Origin: JALZBL01 sp040004775
GTDB lineage: Bacteria; Actinomycetota; Actinomycetes; Mycobacteriales; Jatrophihabitantaceae
Direction: 5' to 3'
DNA: 64,000 nucleotides
Assembly: GCA_040004775.1 (NCBI GenBank)
Contig: JBDUAD010000003.1
Location: 6,186 to 70,185 of the forward strand
Under the pieces are notes generated by a model. The model saw nothing but the letters and a program-made list of their open reading frames with translations, had not been told where the DNA came from and did not search any database. Positions 34,710 through 43,774 of this stretch are shown one piece after another (positions within the stretch are counted from its first letter, which is position 1; every line of letters starts with the position of its first letter). The translations under genes and the position numbers were made by a program.

Positions 34710-35147
34710 ATGCCATTGACCGGTGAGTATCAACCGAGCCCGAGCGACTGGGCCGCTGCCCAGGTCGAGGAATACGAGTCCTCCGGCGGGACGCGTGGCA
34801 CCGAACTGCAGGGCCACCCGGTGATCGTCTTGACCACCCTCGGCGCCCGGTCGGGCAAGCTGCGCAAGACCCCGCTGATGCGCGTCGAGCACGACGGTCG
34901 CTACGCCGTTGTCGCCTCGCTCGGCGGTGCCCCGAAGCACCCGGTCTGGTACCACAACATCGTCGCCGAACCCCACGTCGAGCTGCAGGATGGCCCGGTG
35001 CGCCGCGACTACCGAGCCCGGGAGGTCACCGGCGAGGAGAAGGCCGAGTGGTGGCAGCGCGCGGTGGAGGTCTGGCCGGATTACGCCGCGTACCAGCGCA
35101 AGACCGACCGCCAGATCCCGGTGTTCGTGCTGGACCCGATCCAGTAG
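34710..35147 (+). CDS. deazaflavin (F420)-dependent nitroreductase-family protein
   Basis: 145 residues, the usual size of DDN-type proteins. The split-barrel fold motifs are visible: VIVLTTLGARSGKLRKTPLM, AVVASLGGAPKHPVWYHNIV and EPHVELQDGPVRRDYRAREV. These enzymes use coenzyme F420H2 (or heme/flavin) to reduce quinones or nitro compounds; the mycobacterial member Ddn is a menaquinone reductase. ATG 34710 lies immediately after the 24-bp palindrome array and has no ribosome binding site, so the leader is unusual. The FAD dehydrogenase gene follows six bases after its stop. Confidence 0.9.
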   Translation: MPLTGEYQPSPSDWAAAQVEEYESSGGTRGTELQGHPVIVLTTLGARSGKLRKTPLMRVEHDGRYAVVASLGGAPKHPVWYHNIVAEPHVELQDGPVRRDYRAREVTGEEKAEWWQRAVEVWPDYAAYQRKTDRQIPVFVLDPIQ

Positions 35148-35153
35148 GCCGGC

Positions 35154-36827
35154 GTGGCTCCGACCGCCGCCGGGGACGGCGGTGACGAAGCCGACGCGAT
35201 CGTCGTCGGGGCCGGTCTGGCCGGGCTGGTCGCGGCCACCGAACTGGCCGAGGCCGGTCGCCGGGTGGTCGTCGTGGACCAGGAACCGGAGCAGTCCCTG
35301 GGCGGGCAGGCGTTCTGGTCCTTCGGCGGGCTCTTTCTGGTCAACTCCCCGGAGCAGCGGCGGCTGCGCATCCGCGACGACCTGGACCTGGCCACCGCGG
35401 ACTGGATGGGCTCGGCCGGCTTCGACCGCCCGGAGGACCACTGGCCGCGGCAGTGGGCGCTGGCCTATCTCGACTTCGCCGCCGAGGAGAAGCGGGCCTG
35501 GCTGCACGAGATGGGGGTGCGGTTTTTCCCCGTGGTCCAGTGGGCCGAGCGCGGCGGGTACCCGGCCGGCGGCCACGGCAATTCCGTCCCCCGCTTCCAC
35601 GTCACCTGGGGCACCGGTCCCGGCGTCCTGGAGCCGTTCCTGCGCCGGGCCGCGGCCGCGGTCGACGCCGGCACTCTGCGCTTCGCCTATCGTCACCGCG
35701 TCACCGAGTTGATCACCGACGCCGACGCGGTGACCGGGGTGTGCGGCGAGGTGCTGGAGCCCAGCGCAGTGGAGCGCGGCGCGGCCAGCTCCCGCGTGGT
35801 GGTCGGGGACTTCGAGCTGCGTGCACCCGCGGTGATCGTCACCTCCGGTGGCATCGGGGCCAACCACGATCTCGTCCGTGCGGCCTGGCCCGGGGGCTAC
35901 GGAGCAGCACCGGCCGAGATGATCAGCGGAGTGCCCGACCACGTCGACGGCCTGATGCTCGGCGTGGCCCAGAAGGCCGGCGCCGCGCTAATCAACCCCG
36001 ACCGTATGTGGCACTACCCCGAGGGCATCGTCAACCACACCCCGATCTGGTCGCGCCATGGCATCCGGATCCTGCCCGGCCCGTCGTCGCTGTGGCTCGA
36101 TGCCCACGGCCGCCGGCTGCCGACCCCGCTGTTCCCCGGCTTCGACGCCCTGGGCGCGTTGCGGCACGTCACCGCCACCGGACACGACCACTCCTGGTTC
36201 CTGCTCAACCGCCGCATCATCGGCACCGAGTTCGCCCTGTCGGGGTCCGAGCAGAACCCCGACCTGACTGGCCGCAGCGTGCGTGGCGTCCTCGGCCGGG
36301 CGCGGGCCGAGGTCTCCCTGCCGATCCAGACCTTCCTCGACCGCGGAGTCGACTTCGTCACCGCGCCGACGGTGCGCGAGCTGGTCGAGCGGATGAACGC
36401 CCTTACCGGCCTGGGCCTGATCGACGCCACCGCGGTCGAGGCCGAGGTGCGCGGGCGCGACCAGCAGGTGGCCCACGGCTTCGGCAAGGACCCACAGCTG
36501 GCCGCGATCCGCGCGGCCCGGCGCTACGTCGGCGACCGAGTGACCCGAGTTGTCCGTCCGCACGCGCTGCTCGATCCCGACGCCGGTCCGCTGATCGCCG
36601 TCCGGTTGCACGTACTCACCCGCAAGACGCTCGGTGGATTGCACACTGACCTCGCCGGCCGCGCCCTCGACCTCGCCGGTCAGCCCGTCCCCGGCCTGTA
36701 CGCCGCCGGCGAGGTGGCCGGGTTCGGCGGCGGCGGCATGCACGGTTACCGAGCGCTCGAGGGCACGTTCCTCGGCGGCTGCCTGTTCAGCGGACGGGTG
36801 GCCGGCCGGGCGGTGGCCGCGGGCTGA
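35154..36827 (+). CDS. FAD-binding dehydrogenase (KsdD/fumarate reductase flavoprotein family)
   Basis: 557 residues from GTG 35154. An N-terminal Rossmann motif (AIVVGAGLAGLVAATELAEA) binds FAD. Middle segments (GGQAFWSFGGLFLVNSPEQR, FHVTWGTGPGVLEPFLRRAA, PAVIVTSGGIGANHDLVRAA) and the C-terminal cap LYAAGEVAGFGGGGMHGYRA are typical of actinobacterial 'FAD-binding dehydrogenase' proteins distantly related to 3-ketosteroid delta1-dehydrogenase. Substrate unknown. It is closely spaced behind the F420-type reductase, so the two may work together in redox chemistry. Confidence 0.88.
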   Translation: MAPTAAGDGGDEADAIVVGAGLAGLVAATELAEAGRRVVVVDQEPEQSLGGQAFWSFGGLFLVNSPEQRRLRIRDDLDLATADWMGSAGFDRPEDHWPRQWALAYLDFAAEEKRAWLHEMGVRFFPVVQWAERGGYPAGGHGNSVPRFHVTWGTGPGVLEPFLRRAAAAVDAGTLRFAYRHRVTELITDADAVTGVCGEVLEPSAVERGAASSRVVVGDFELRAPAVIVTSGGIGANHDLVRAAWPGGYGAAPAEMISGVPDHVDGLMLGVAQKAGAALINPDRMWHYPEGIVNHTPIWSRHGIRILPGPSSLWLDAHGRRLPTPLFPGFDALGALRHVTATGHDHSWFLLNRRIIGTEFALSGSEQNPDLTGRSVRGVLGRARAEVSLPIQTFLDRGVDFVTAPTVRELVERMNALTGLGLIDATAVEAEVRGRDQQVAHGFGKDPQLAAIRAARRYVGDRVTRVVRPHALLDPDAGPLIAVRLHVLTRKTLGGLHTDLAGRALDLAGQPVPGLYAAGEVAGFGGGGMHGYRALEGTFLGGCLFSGRVAGRAVAAG

Positions 36828-36839
36828 AACCCGCCTTCC

Positions 36840-36845
36840 TACACT
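36840..36845 (+). promoter_or_regulatory. predicted -10 box of leaderless reductase transcript
   Basis: TACACT lies six bases before GTG 36852 with no ribosome binding site, the leaderless geometry seen at two other genes in this window. Confidence 0.5.
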
Positions 36846-36851
36846 GGCCGG

Positions 36852-38129
36852 GTGCCCACTGCTGACGCCGACGTCATCGTCGTCGGGGCCGGTCCGGCCG
36901 GAAGCGCGGCGGCCTACTGGATGGCGACCGCGGGTCTGGACGTCCTGCTGCTGGAGAAGACCGAGTTCCCGCGGGAGAAGGTCTGCGGCGACGGGCTGAC
37001 CCCGCGCGGCACCCGCGCCCTCGTCGACATGGGCATCGACGTCAGCACCGCGGCCGGCTGGCTGCACAACAAGGGCCTGCGCGTCATCGGCGGCGGACTG
37101 CGCCTGGAGCTGCCGTGGCCCCAGCTGGCCGAGTTCCCGGACTACGGCCTGGTCCGGCCGCGGGCCGACCTCGACAACCTGCTGGTCCAGCGCGCGGTCA
37201 AGGCCGGCGCCCGGTTGCACGAGCGCACGGTGGTTGACGCGCCCGTTCTCGCCGCCGACGGCCGGGTCATCGGCGTGCAGGCCCGCGCCGGCGAGGACCG
37301 TCGACCGGTCACGTTCCGTGCTCCCCTCGTCGTCTCCTGCGACGGCGTCTCCGGCCGGCTGGCGACGGGGCTCGGCATCCACCGCAACGACAAGCGGCCG
37401 ATGGGCGTGGCCGTGCGCCGCTACTTCACCAGCCCGCGCACCTACGACGACCACCTCGAGTCCTGGCTCGAGCTCTGGGACGGCCCGCCCGGCGCGCCGG
37501 ATTCGGCTCTGCTGCCGGGCTACGGCTGGATCTTCGGCATGGGCGACGGCACGGTCAACGTCGGCCTCGGCGTCCTCAACTCCTCGGCCGGTTATCAGAA
37601 GACCGATTACCGCGCCCTGCTCGCTTCATGGCTGACCGCGACGCCGGAGGAGTGGGGTTTGCGGGAGGAGAACGCCACGGGTCCGGCCCGGGGTGCGGCC
37701 CTGCCCATGGGGTTCAACCGCAGCCCGCACTACACCCGTGGGCTGGTACTGGTCGGCGACGCCGCCGGGTCGGTCAACCCGTTCAACGGCGAGGGCATCC
37801 CCTACGCGATGGAGTCGGGCAAGCTGGCTGCCGAGGCGGTCGTGCAGGCGCTGGCCCGGCCCGAAGGTCCGGGCCGGGAGAAGGCCCTGACCGGCTACCC
37901 GCAGGCCATGGCCGCCCAGTGGGGTGCCTATTACCGCCTGGGCGGTGTGTTCGTGAAGTTGATCGGCCACCCCGCGGTGATGCGCGTCGCCACCCAGCAC
38001 GGATTGCCCCACCCCGCCCTCATGCGGCTCGTGCTCAAGCTGCTGGCCAACCTCTACGACTCCTCCGACGGTGATCTGTCCGACCGCGTGATCACCGCGC
38101 TGACCCGGGTGACTCCCGCGGTGCGTTGA
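36852..38129 (+). CDS. menJ: geranylgeranyl reductase family protein, probable menaquinone reductase (MenJ-like)
   Basis: 425 residues. FAD-binding motif VIVVGAGPAGSAAAYWMATA, then CGDGLTPRGTRALVDMGI (the conserved K-V-C-G-D-G of geranylgeranyl reductases), and GLVLVGDAAGSVNPFNGEGI near the end. M. tuberculosis MenJ (Rv0561c) saturates one isoprene unit of menaquinone. Lying just upstream of complex I and, beyond it, a prenyl diphosphate synthase, the gene probably finishes menaquinone for the respiratory chain. The -10 box six bases before GTG suggests leaderless expression. Confidence 0.88.
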   Translation: MPTADADVIVVGAGPAGSAAAYWMATAGLDVLLLEKTEFPREKVCGDGLTPRGTRALVDMGIDVSTAAGWLHNKGLRVIGGGLRLELPWPQLAEFPDYGLVRPRADLDNLLVQRAVKAGARLHERTVVDAPVLAADGRVIGVQARAGEDRRPVTFRAPLVVSCDGVSGRLATGLGIHRNDKRPMGVAVRRYFTSPRTYDDHLESWLELWDGPPGAPDSALLPGYGWIFGMGDGTVNVGLGVLNSSAGYQKTDYRALLASWLTATPEEWGLREENATGPARGAALPMGFNRSPHYTRGLVLVGDAAGSVNPFNGEGIPYAMESGKLAAEAVVQALARPEGPGREKALTGYPQAMAAQWGAYYRLGGVFVKLIGHPAVMRVATQHGLPHPALMRLVLKLLANLYDSSDGDLSDRVITALTRVTPAVR

Positions 38130-38349
38130 TCACCTCGGCCGGCGTCGCACTTAGGCTCCCCTCACTGCAGCGCAAAGCCAGGGGCTGACTACCCTCGACG
38201 GTGCAGTGGGCGGTGCTGGTCACGGACCCGGACAAGGGGCGACGGCCGCTCCCCGAGCGGGCCGTCGGGCGCCGTCACTGGAGGGCCGTCCGCGCTCACC
38301 GGCACCACCGCACACCACCGTCCAGGACGAGGGCCGAGAGGAGCACCAG
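38130..38349. promoter_or_regulatory. upstream region of the nuo operon
   Basis: 220 bases without a gene. TAGGCT at 38152-38157 fits an actinobacterial -10 box; a TTGATC at 38126 is 20 bases upstream, too far for a good -35. The surrounding TTAGGCTCCCCTCA is reminiscent of an iron box but differs at three positions of 14. GAGGAG near 38337-38343 serves as the nuoA ribosome binding site. The rest shows nothing recognisable. Confidence 0.35.
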
Positions 38350-38715
38350 GTGGAACTCAAGGCGTACCTGCCGATCGTTCTGTTCTTTGCGCTGGCCTTC
38401 GGCTTCGCGGTGTTCAGCGTGACCATCGCGACGTTCACCGGCCCCAAGCGCTACAACCGGGCCAAGTACGACTTCTACGAGTGCGGCATCGAGCCGACGC
38501 CGACCAGCAGCGGACCGAACCGGTTTCCGGTCAAGTACTTCCTCACCGCGATGCTGTTCATCGTCTTCGACATCGAAATCATCTTCTTGTACCCGTACGC
38601 CGTGGCCAATAAGTCGCTCGGCCTGTTCGGGCTCGTCGAGGTCGTCCTGTTCATCCTCACCGTGTTCGTCGCCTACGCCTACGTCTGGCGTCGCGGCGGA
38701 CTCGACTGGGATTAG
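38350..38715 (+). CDS. nuoA: NADH-quinone oxidoreductase subunit A
   Basis: 121 residues from GTG 38350 with a GAGGAG site upstream. Three membrane helices and the family motif KYDFYECGIEPTPTSSGPNR then FPVKYFLTAMLFIVFDIEII. NuoA forms part of the quinone-side junction between the peripheral arm and membrane arm of complex I. It is the first of fourteen nuo genes in the standard order. A gap of 35 bases precedes nuoB. Confidence 0.97.
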   Translation: MELKAYLPIVLFFALAFGFAVFSVTIATFTGPKRYNRAKYDFYECGIEPTPTSSGPNRFPVKYFLTAMLFIVFDIEIIFLYPYAVANKSLGLFGLVEVVLFILTVFVAYAYVWRRGGLDWD

Positions 38716-38736
38716 ACGGTCGGCGAGAAGACATAG

Positions 38737-38751
38737 ATGGGTGAGATGTAA
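38737..38751 (+). other. four-codon micro-ORF overlapping the nuoB start
   Basis: ATG GGT GAG ATG TAA ends on the first base of the nuoB ATG (TAATG at 38749-38753). A ribosome finishing it would be placed on nuoB. It could be chance, but similar short ORFs fill other gaps in this operon. Confidence 0.25.
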
Positions 38752-39290
38752 TGGGTCTAGAGGAGAAGCTGCCGGACGGAGTGCTGCTGGCCAGCGTGGA
38801 AAAGGTCGTCAACTGGACCCGCAAGTCCTCGCTGTGGCCGGCCACGTTCGGCCTGGCCTGCTGTGCAATCGAGATGATGACTTTCGGGGCGCCGCGCTAC
38901 GACTCCGCCCGGTTCGGCATGGAGGTCTTCCGTCCCTCACCGCGCCAGGCCGATCTGATGATCGTCGCCGGACGGGTGAGCCAGAAGATGGCGCCGGTGC
39001 TGCGCCAGATCTACGACCAGATGCCGGACCCCAAGTGGGTGCTGGCCATGGGCGTATGCGCTAGCTCGGGCGGGATGTTCAACAACTACGCGATCCTGCA
39101 GGGGGTGGATCACGTTGTGCCGGTGGACATGTACCTGCCCGGCTGCCCGCCGCGTCCGGAAATGCTGATCGACTCCATCCTCAAGCTGCACCACAAGATC
39201 ATGAACGAGCCACTCGGACCGAAGCGGGCCGAGCGCCTTGCCGACCAGAAGGTCGAGCTGGTGCCCTCGAGCGTGCGGTACGCCCGATGA
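38751..39290 (+). CDS. nuoB: NADH-quinone oxidoreductase subunit B
   Basis: 179 residues. Cluster N2 ligands are visible: the vicinal cysteines in FGLACCAIEMM, Cys in VLAMGVCASSGGMFNNYAIL, and Cys in DMYLPGCPPRPE. NuoB carries the last iron-sulfur cluster that hands electrons to menaquinone. The stop overlaps the nuoC start as ATGA. Confidence 0.97.
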   Translation: MGLEEKLPDGVLLASVEKVVNWTRKSSLWPATFGLACCAIEMMTFGAPRYDSARFGMEVFRPSPRQADLMIVAGRVSQKMAPVLRQIYDQMPDPKWVLAMGVCASSGGMFNNYAILQGVDHVVPVDMYLPGCPPRPEMLIDSILKLHHKIMNEPLGPKRAERLADQKVELVPSSVRYAR

Positions 39291-40081
39291 CCCAGCCGGC
39301 GCGCCCGCCCGTGCCGGTGGGCACCGAGTCGGGCCGTACGACGGAGGGGACCAGCGGCGAGGCCACTCTCGGCGAGATCGTCGAGGGTCGCCAGGCCGAG
39401 ACGACCGGGCCGGACGGCGAGGTCGCCGCGCCCGAGGGTGCGTTCGGCGTCGCCCAGCGCGGCATGTTCGGCGCGGCCGGCAGCGGCGACACCAGCGGCT
39501 TCGGCGGGCTGAGCCGCCCGCCCTACATCCCGGCCCCGGCCGAGCGTCCGTACGGCGGCTACTTCGACGAGGTGGTCGACTCCATCATTGCCGCGTCGCC
39601 CAAGGCGGCCCAGGCGATCATCAGGGTCGTGGTCGACCGGGGCGAGCTGACCTTGCACGTGGTGCCCGACCAGCTGCTCAGCGTGGCCAAGGTCCTGCGC
39701 GACGACCCAAGCCTGCGCTTCGAGTTGCTGGCCAGCGTTCACGGAGTGGACTACCTCGGCACGGTGAACCGGCTGCACGCGATCTACGAGGTGCGTTCGA
39801 TGACGTATCGCCGCCGGATCCGGCTCGAGGTTGCGGTCAGCGTCGAGGCGCCGAACGTGCCCTCGCTGACCGCGCTGTACCCAACGGCGGACTGGCAGGA
39901 GCGCGAGGCCTTCGACATGTTCGGGATCGTGTTCGACGGCCACCCGGCCCTCACCCGGATCCTGATGCCCGACGACTGGGACGGGCACCCGCAGCGCAAG
40001 GACTACCCACTGGGCGGGGTTTCGATCGAGTACAAAGGCGCCACCATCCCGCCGCCCGACGACCGGCGGGCCTACCGATGA
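39287..40081 (+). CDS. nuoC: NADH-quinone oxidoreductase subunit C
   Basis: 264 residues. The first ~90 residues are a low-complexity Gly/Thr/Pro/Glu extension not found in most NuoC proteins. The conserved 30-kDa domain follows (VHGVDYLGTVNRLHAIYEVR, WQEREAFDMFGIVFDGHPAL, RILMPDDWDGHPQRKDYPLG). It is a structural subunit of the peripheral arm next to NuoD. Starts at ATG 39287 within the nuoB stop. Confidence 0.96.
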   Translation: MTQPARPPVPVGTESGRTTEGTSGEATLGEIVEGRQAETTGPDGEVAAPEGAFGVAQRGMFGAAGSGDTSGFGGLSRPPYIPAPAERPYGGYFDEVVDSIIAASPKAAQAIIRVVVDRGELTLHVVPDQLLSVAKVLRDDPSLRFELLASVHGVDYLGTVNRLHAIYEVRSMTYRRRIRLEVAVSVEAPNVPSLTALYPTADWQEREAFDMFGIVFDGHPALTRILMPDDWDGHPQRKDYPLGGVSIEYKGATIPPPDDRRAYR

Positions 40082-40176
40082 GCGCACGAGCACCAGGTAC
40101 GGCACCAGCAGCAGTCACGGCACACCCAGCAGTCACGGCACGCGCAGGACGAGGACGGGCATCTCATGGCCACTGA
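40078..40176 (+). CDS. 32-codon small ORF bridging nuoC and nuoD
   Basis: Starts with ATG inside the nuoC stop (ATGA) and ends at 40176, eleven bases into nuoD. The product is alanine/threonine/arginine-rich with two copies of a short AVTAHPAVTAR-like repeat, reflecting a 15-bp DNA repeat. No family is recognised. It spans the only large gap in the operon exactly, so it may relay ribosomes from nuoC to nuoD. It could equally be chance. Confidence 0.3.
   Translation: MSARAPGTAPAAVTAHPAVTARAGRGRASHGH
40109..40141. repeat. 15-bp direct repeat between nuoC and nuoD
   Basis: CAGCAGTCACGGCAC occurs at 40109-40123 and 40127-40141, period 18 bases. It keeps the reading frame of the small ORF at 40078-40176. 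Confidence 0.8.
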
Positions 40177-41545
40177 CACCCGCGGGACCGGCGGGCGGCG
40201 TACCGCGCCGCGCGGCGCTCCCCGAACGGACGACGGGTACGCGGCATCGCGCACCACCACCGAGGGCCGCATCTATAACGTCACCGGCGGCGACTGGGAC
40301 TCGGTCGTCACCGGTGGCGGCGACCCGGTGGCCGAGGAGCGCCTCGTTCTCAACATGGGCCCTCAGCACCCGTCCACCCACGGCGTGCTGCGCCTGGTGC
40401 TCGAACTCGAGGGCGAGACGGTGACCGACGCCCGCGTGGTCGTCGGTTACCTGCACACCGGAATCGAGAAGAACGCCGAGTACCGCAACTGGACCCAGGG
40501 CGTCACCTTCGTGACCCGCATGGACTATCTCTCCCCGCTATTCAACGAGACCGCCTACTGCATGGGCGTCGAGCGCCTGCTGGGCACCGACGTTCCCGAG
40601 CGCGCCCGCCTGATCCGCATCCTGATGATGGAGATCAACCGGGTCAGCTCGCACTGGGTGTGGCTGGCCACCGGCGGCATGGAACTCGGCGCGTTGACCG
40701 CGATGACCAACGGGTTCCGGGCCCGCGAGAAGTGCCTCGACGTCCTGGAGCGCATAACCGGGCTGCGGATGAACCACGCGTACATCCGTCCCGGCGGCGT
40801 GGCCCAGGACCTGCCCGACGGCACGGTCGAGCACGTGCGCAAGTGGATCACCCTGATGGAGGAGGAGCTCGGCGGCCTGGAAAAGCTGCTGCGCTCCCAG
40901 CCGATCTGGGTCAACCGGCTCAAGGACGTCGGCTGGATCGGCGTCGAGGGCTGCATCGCCCTTGGCGTCACCGGCCCGCTGCTGCGTGCGGCCGGCCTGC
41001 CGTGGGACCTGCGCAAGACCGATCCGTATCTCGGCTACGAGGAGTTCGACTTCGACGTCCCCACCGACGACCGCGGCGATTGCTGGGCCCGCTTCGTGGT
41101 CCGGGTAGCCGAGATGTGGGAGTCGCTCAAGATCGTGCGCCAGGTGCTCGACCGGCTCGAGCCGGGTCCGATCATGGTCGCCGACCGCAAGATCGCCTGG
41201 CCGGCCCAGCTCGCACTCGGCCCGGACGGGCTGGGCAACTCCCTCGAGCACGTCGGCAAGATCATGAATTCGTCCATGGAGGCGCTGATCCACCACTTCA
41301 AGCTCGTCACCGAGGGCTTCCGCGTTCCGGCCGGGCAGGTCTACGCCGCGATCGAGTCCCCGCGCGGCGAGCTCGGCGCGTACCTGGTCAGCGACGGCGG
41401 CACCCGGCCGCACCGCGTGCACTTCCGCGAGCCGTCGTTCATCAACCTGCAGGCGGTGGCCGCGCTGAGTGAAGGCGGGATCATCGCCGACGTCATCGCA
41501 TCGGTGGCCTCGATCGACCCGGTCATGGGTGGCTGCGACCGATGA
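40166..41545 (+). CDS. nuoD: NADH-quinone oxidoreductase subunit D
   Basis: 459 residues. The 49-kDa domain shows LVLNMGPQHPSTHGVLRLVL, the quinone-site segment, VWLATGGMELGALTAMTNGF and the ending ASIDPVMGGCDR. The first ~60 residues are a basic, disordered leader. NuoD and NuoB form the quinone-binding cavity. The stop overlaps the nuoE start as ATGA. Confidence 0.97.
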   Translation: MATDTRGTGGRRTAPRGAPRTDDGYAASRTTTEGRIYNVTGGDWDSVVTGGGDPVAEERLVLNMGPQHPSTHGVLRLVLELEGETVTDARVVVGYLHTGIEKNAEYRNWTQGVTFVTRMDYLSPLFNETAYCMGVERLLGTDVPERARLIRILMMEINRVSSHWVWLATGGMELGALTAMTNGFRAREKCLDVLERITGLRMNHAYIRPGGVAQDLPDGTVEHVRKWITLMEEELGGLEKLLRSQPIWVNRLKDVGWIGVEGCIALGVTGPLLRAAGLPWDLRKTDPYLGYEEFDFDVPTDDRGDCWARFVVRVAEMWESLKIVRQVLDRLEPGPIMVADRKIAWPAQLALGPDGLGNSLEHVGKIMNSSMEALIHHFKLVTEGFRVPAGQVYAAIESPRGELGAYLVSDGGTRPHRVHFREPSFINLQAVAALSEGGIIADVIASVASIDPVMGGCDR

Positions 41546-42408
41546 CCAACGTCCGCACGCAGTTGCTCACCATCGAGCGGCCCGGCAACCCGGCGGTATT
41601 CGGGCCCGAGGTACGCGCTGCGGCCCTCGAATTGATGGGTCGCTACCCCGAGGGCCAGGCCCGCTCGGCCCTGCTGCCGATGCTGCACCTGGTCCAGTCC
41701 GAGCAGGGCTACATCACCGCCGACGGCATCGCCTTCTGCGCCCAGCAGCTGGCCCTGACCCACGCCCAGGTGGCCGCGGTCGCGACGTTCTACACGATGT
41801 TCAAGCGCACGCCGACGGGTGAGTACCTGGTCAGCGTCTGCCGCAACACCCTCTGCGGACTGCTCGGCGGCGACGACATCTACCGCACCCTGTCCGAGGC
41901 GCTCGGGGTCGGCATGGACGAGACCACCCCCGACGGCACCATCACCCTTGAGCACGCCGAGTGCCTGGCCGCCTGCGACTACGCGCCGGTGGTCACGGTG
42001 AACTACGAGTACTTCGACAACCAGACGCCCGCGTCGGCACTAGAGCTGGTTGCCTCCCTCCGCGCGGGTCATCGCCCGCACCCCAGCCGCGGCGCCACGC
42101 TGTGCACGTTCAAGGAGATCTCGCGCCAGATCGCCGGCTTCCGCGACGAGCGTCCCGAGGCCCTCGACGCCCCGTCGGCCGGCGGCCCGACCCGCGTCGG
42201 CGTGGAGCTGGCCGCCGAGCGCGGCGAACGGGCGCCGGAATATCCGCGCTCGCCCAAGGCTCCTGGCACCGGCGCCACGCGCACGCCCGGCGAGGATCCC
42301 CGCGGGGCGTCCGGGGACAGCAGCGCCAACGACGCCCCCCTTTCCACCGCCGAGTCGGACCCGGCGAATCCGACTCCGCCCGCGGGGCAGAAGGGACAGC
42401 AGGCCTGA
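41542..42408 (+). CDS. nuoE: NADH-quinone oxidoreductase subunit E, with long C-terminal extension
   Basis: 288 residues. The thioredoxin-like 2Fe-2S domain occupies the first ~170 (YLVSVCRNTLCGLLGGDDIY, HAECLAACDYAPVVTVNYEY). A short segment (HPSRGATLCTFKEISRQIAG) typical of actinobacterial NuoE follows, then ~75 residues of Pro/Ser/Gly-rich low-complexity sequence. NuoE helps NuoF oxidise NADH and holds cluster N1a. One base separates its stop from the nuoF ATG. Confidence 0.96.
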   Translation: MTNVRTQLLTIERPGNPAVFGPEVRAAALELMGRYPEGQARSALLPMLHLVQSEQGYITADGIAFCAQQLALTHAQVAAVATFYTMFKRTPTGEYLVSVCRNTLCGLLGGDDIYRTLSEALGVGMDETTPDGTITLEHAECLAACDYAPVVTVNYEYFDNQTPASALELVASLRAGHRPHPSRGATLCTFKEISRQIAGFRDERPEALDAPSAGGPTRVGVELAAERGERAPEYPRSPKAPGTGATRTPGEDPRGASGDSSANDAPLSTAESDPANPTPPAGQKGQQA

Positions 42409-42409
42409 C

Positions 42410-43774
42410 ATGCCTCTGACTCCGGTACTCACACGGCGCTTCACCGCCGACGCTCCGTGGAAGATCGCCAACTACGAGGCCCTCGACGGCTACCGCGGCC
42501 TGCGCAAGGCCCTGGCCATCGCGCCCGACGACCTCATCGCCATGGTCAAGGAGTCCGGCCTGCGCGGACGCGGCGGAGCCGGCTTCCCGACCGGTATGAA
42601 ATGGGAGTTCATCCCTCAGGCCAAGCCGGGCGAGGCGCCGACGCCGCATTACGTCGTGGTCAACGCCGACGAGGGTGAGCCGGGCACCTGCCGGGACATG
42701 CCGCTGATGATGAACGACCCGCACTCGATGATCGAGGGCATCATCATCACCTGCTTCGCAGTGCGGGCCGAGTGGGCGTTCATCTACATCCGAGGCGAGG
42801 CCGTGCACGCCATCCGCCGGGTGACCACCGCGGTCGAGGAGGCCATCGCCGCGGGCTACCTGGGCCAGGACATCCTCGGCACCGGATTTAACTGCCGGAT
42901 CACCGTCCACTCCGGGGCAGGCGCCTACATCTGCGGCGAGGAGACCGCGCTGCTGGACTCCCTCGAGGGCAAGCGCGGCCAGCCCCGGCTCAAGCCGCCC
43001 TTCCCGGCCACCAACGGCCTGTACGACGCCCCGACCGTGGTCAACAACGTCGGCACCCTGGCCTCGGTGCCCTACATCGTGCTGGGCGGCTCCGAGTGGT
43101 ACAGGAACACGGTCGCCGGCGACCCGGGCACCGAGGAAGAGCCCAACCCCTCGGCCGGATCGCCCGGCCCGTGCATCTACTCCCTGTCCGGACGAGTCAA
43201 GCGGCCCGGCCAGTACGAGGCGCCAATGGGCACCACGTTGCGCGAGCTGATCGAGATGGCCGGCGGGATGAGCCGGGGCAAGGAGCTCAAGTTCTGGACG
43301 CCGGGCGGCTCGTCGACCCCGCTGTTCACCAAGGAGCACCTCGACACCCCGCTCGACTTCGACTCTGCGGTGAAGGCCGGCTCGATGAACGGCACGTCGG
43401 CGCTAATGATCTTCGACGAGGACGACAGCGTCGTCGAGGCGGTGATGAAGTGGACCGAGTTCTACGAGCACGAGTCCTGCGGCAAGTGCACCCCGTGCCG
43501 CGAGGGCAACTACTGGACCCAGCAGATCCTCGAACGGATCTGGCACGGTCGCGGCACCGAGGACGACCTGCACGCTCTGCTCGACATCTGTGACAACATC
43601 CTGGGCCGCTCGTTCTGCGCGCTCGGTGACGGCGCCACCAGCCCGATCACGTCCTCGCTGCAGTACTTCCGCGACGAGTACGAGGCGCTGATCGAGGCCG
43701 GCGCAGCGGCGTCGCCCACGCCGTCGACCAAGCCGCAGCCGACGGATCCTGTCCTCACCGGAGTCGCCTCGTGA
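42410..43774 (+). CDS. nuoF: NADH-quinone oxidoreductase subunit F, NADH-binding
   Basis: 454 residues from ATG 42410. NADH/FMN site GLRGRGGAGFPTGMKWEF, FMN loop AYICGEETALLDSLEGKRGQ and the N3 cluster motif HESCGKCTPCREGNYW with a distal Cys in LGRSFCALGD. It is the NADH entry point of complex I. The C-terminal tail is disordered. The stop overlaps the nuoG start as GTGA. Confidence 0.97.
   Translation: MPLTPVLTRRFTADAPWKIANYEALDGYRGLRKALAIAPDDLIAMVKESGLRGRGGAGFPTGMKWEFIPQAKPGEAPTPHYVVVNADEGEPGTCRDMPLMMNDPHSMIEGIIITCFAVRAEWAFIYIRGEAVHAIRRVTTAVEEAIAAGYLGQDILGTGFNCRITVHSGAGAYICGEETALLDSLEGKRGQPRLKPPFPATNGLYDAPTVVNNVGTLASVPYIVLGGSEWYRNTVAGDPGTEEEPNPSAGSPGPCIYSLSGRVKRPGQYEAPMGTTLRELIEMAGGMSRGKELKFWTPGGSSTPLFTKEHLDTPLDFDSAVKAGSMNGTSALMIFDEDDSVVEAVMKWTEFYEHESCGKCTPCREGNYWTQQILERIWHGRGTEDDLHALLDICDNILGRSFCALGDGATSPITSSLQYFRDEYEALIEAGAAASPTPSTKPQPTDPVLTGVAS

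Noticed and set aside
38151..38164. Iron box (IdeR/DtxR site) upstream of nuo
   Set aside because: Only 11 of 14 core positions match and the halves lack symmetry; a plain -10 box explains it as well.
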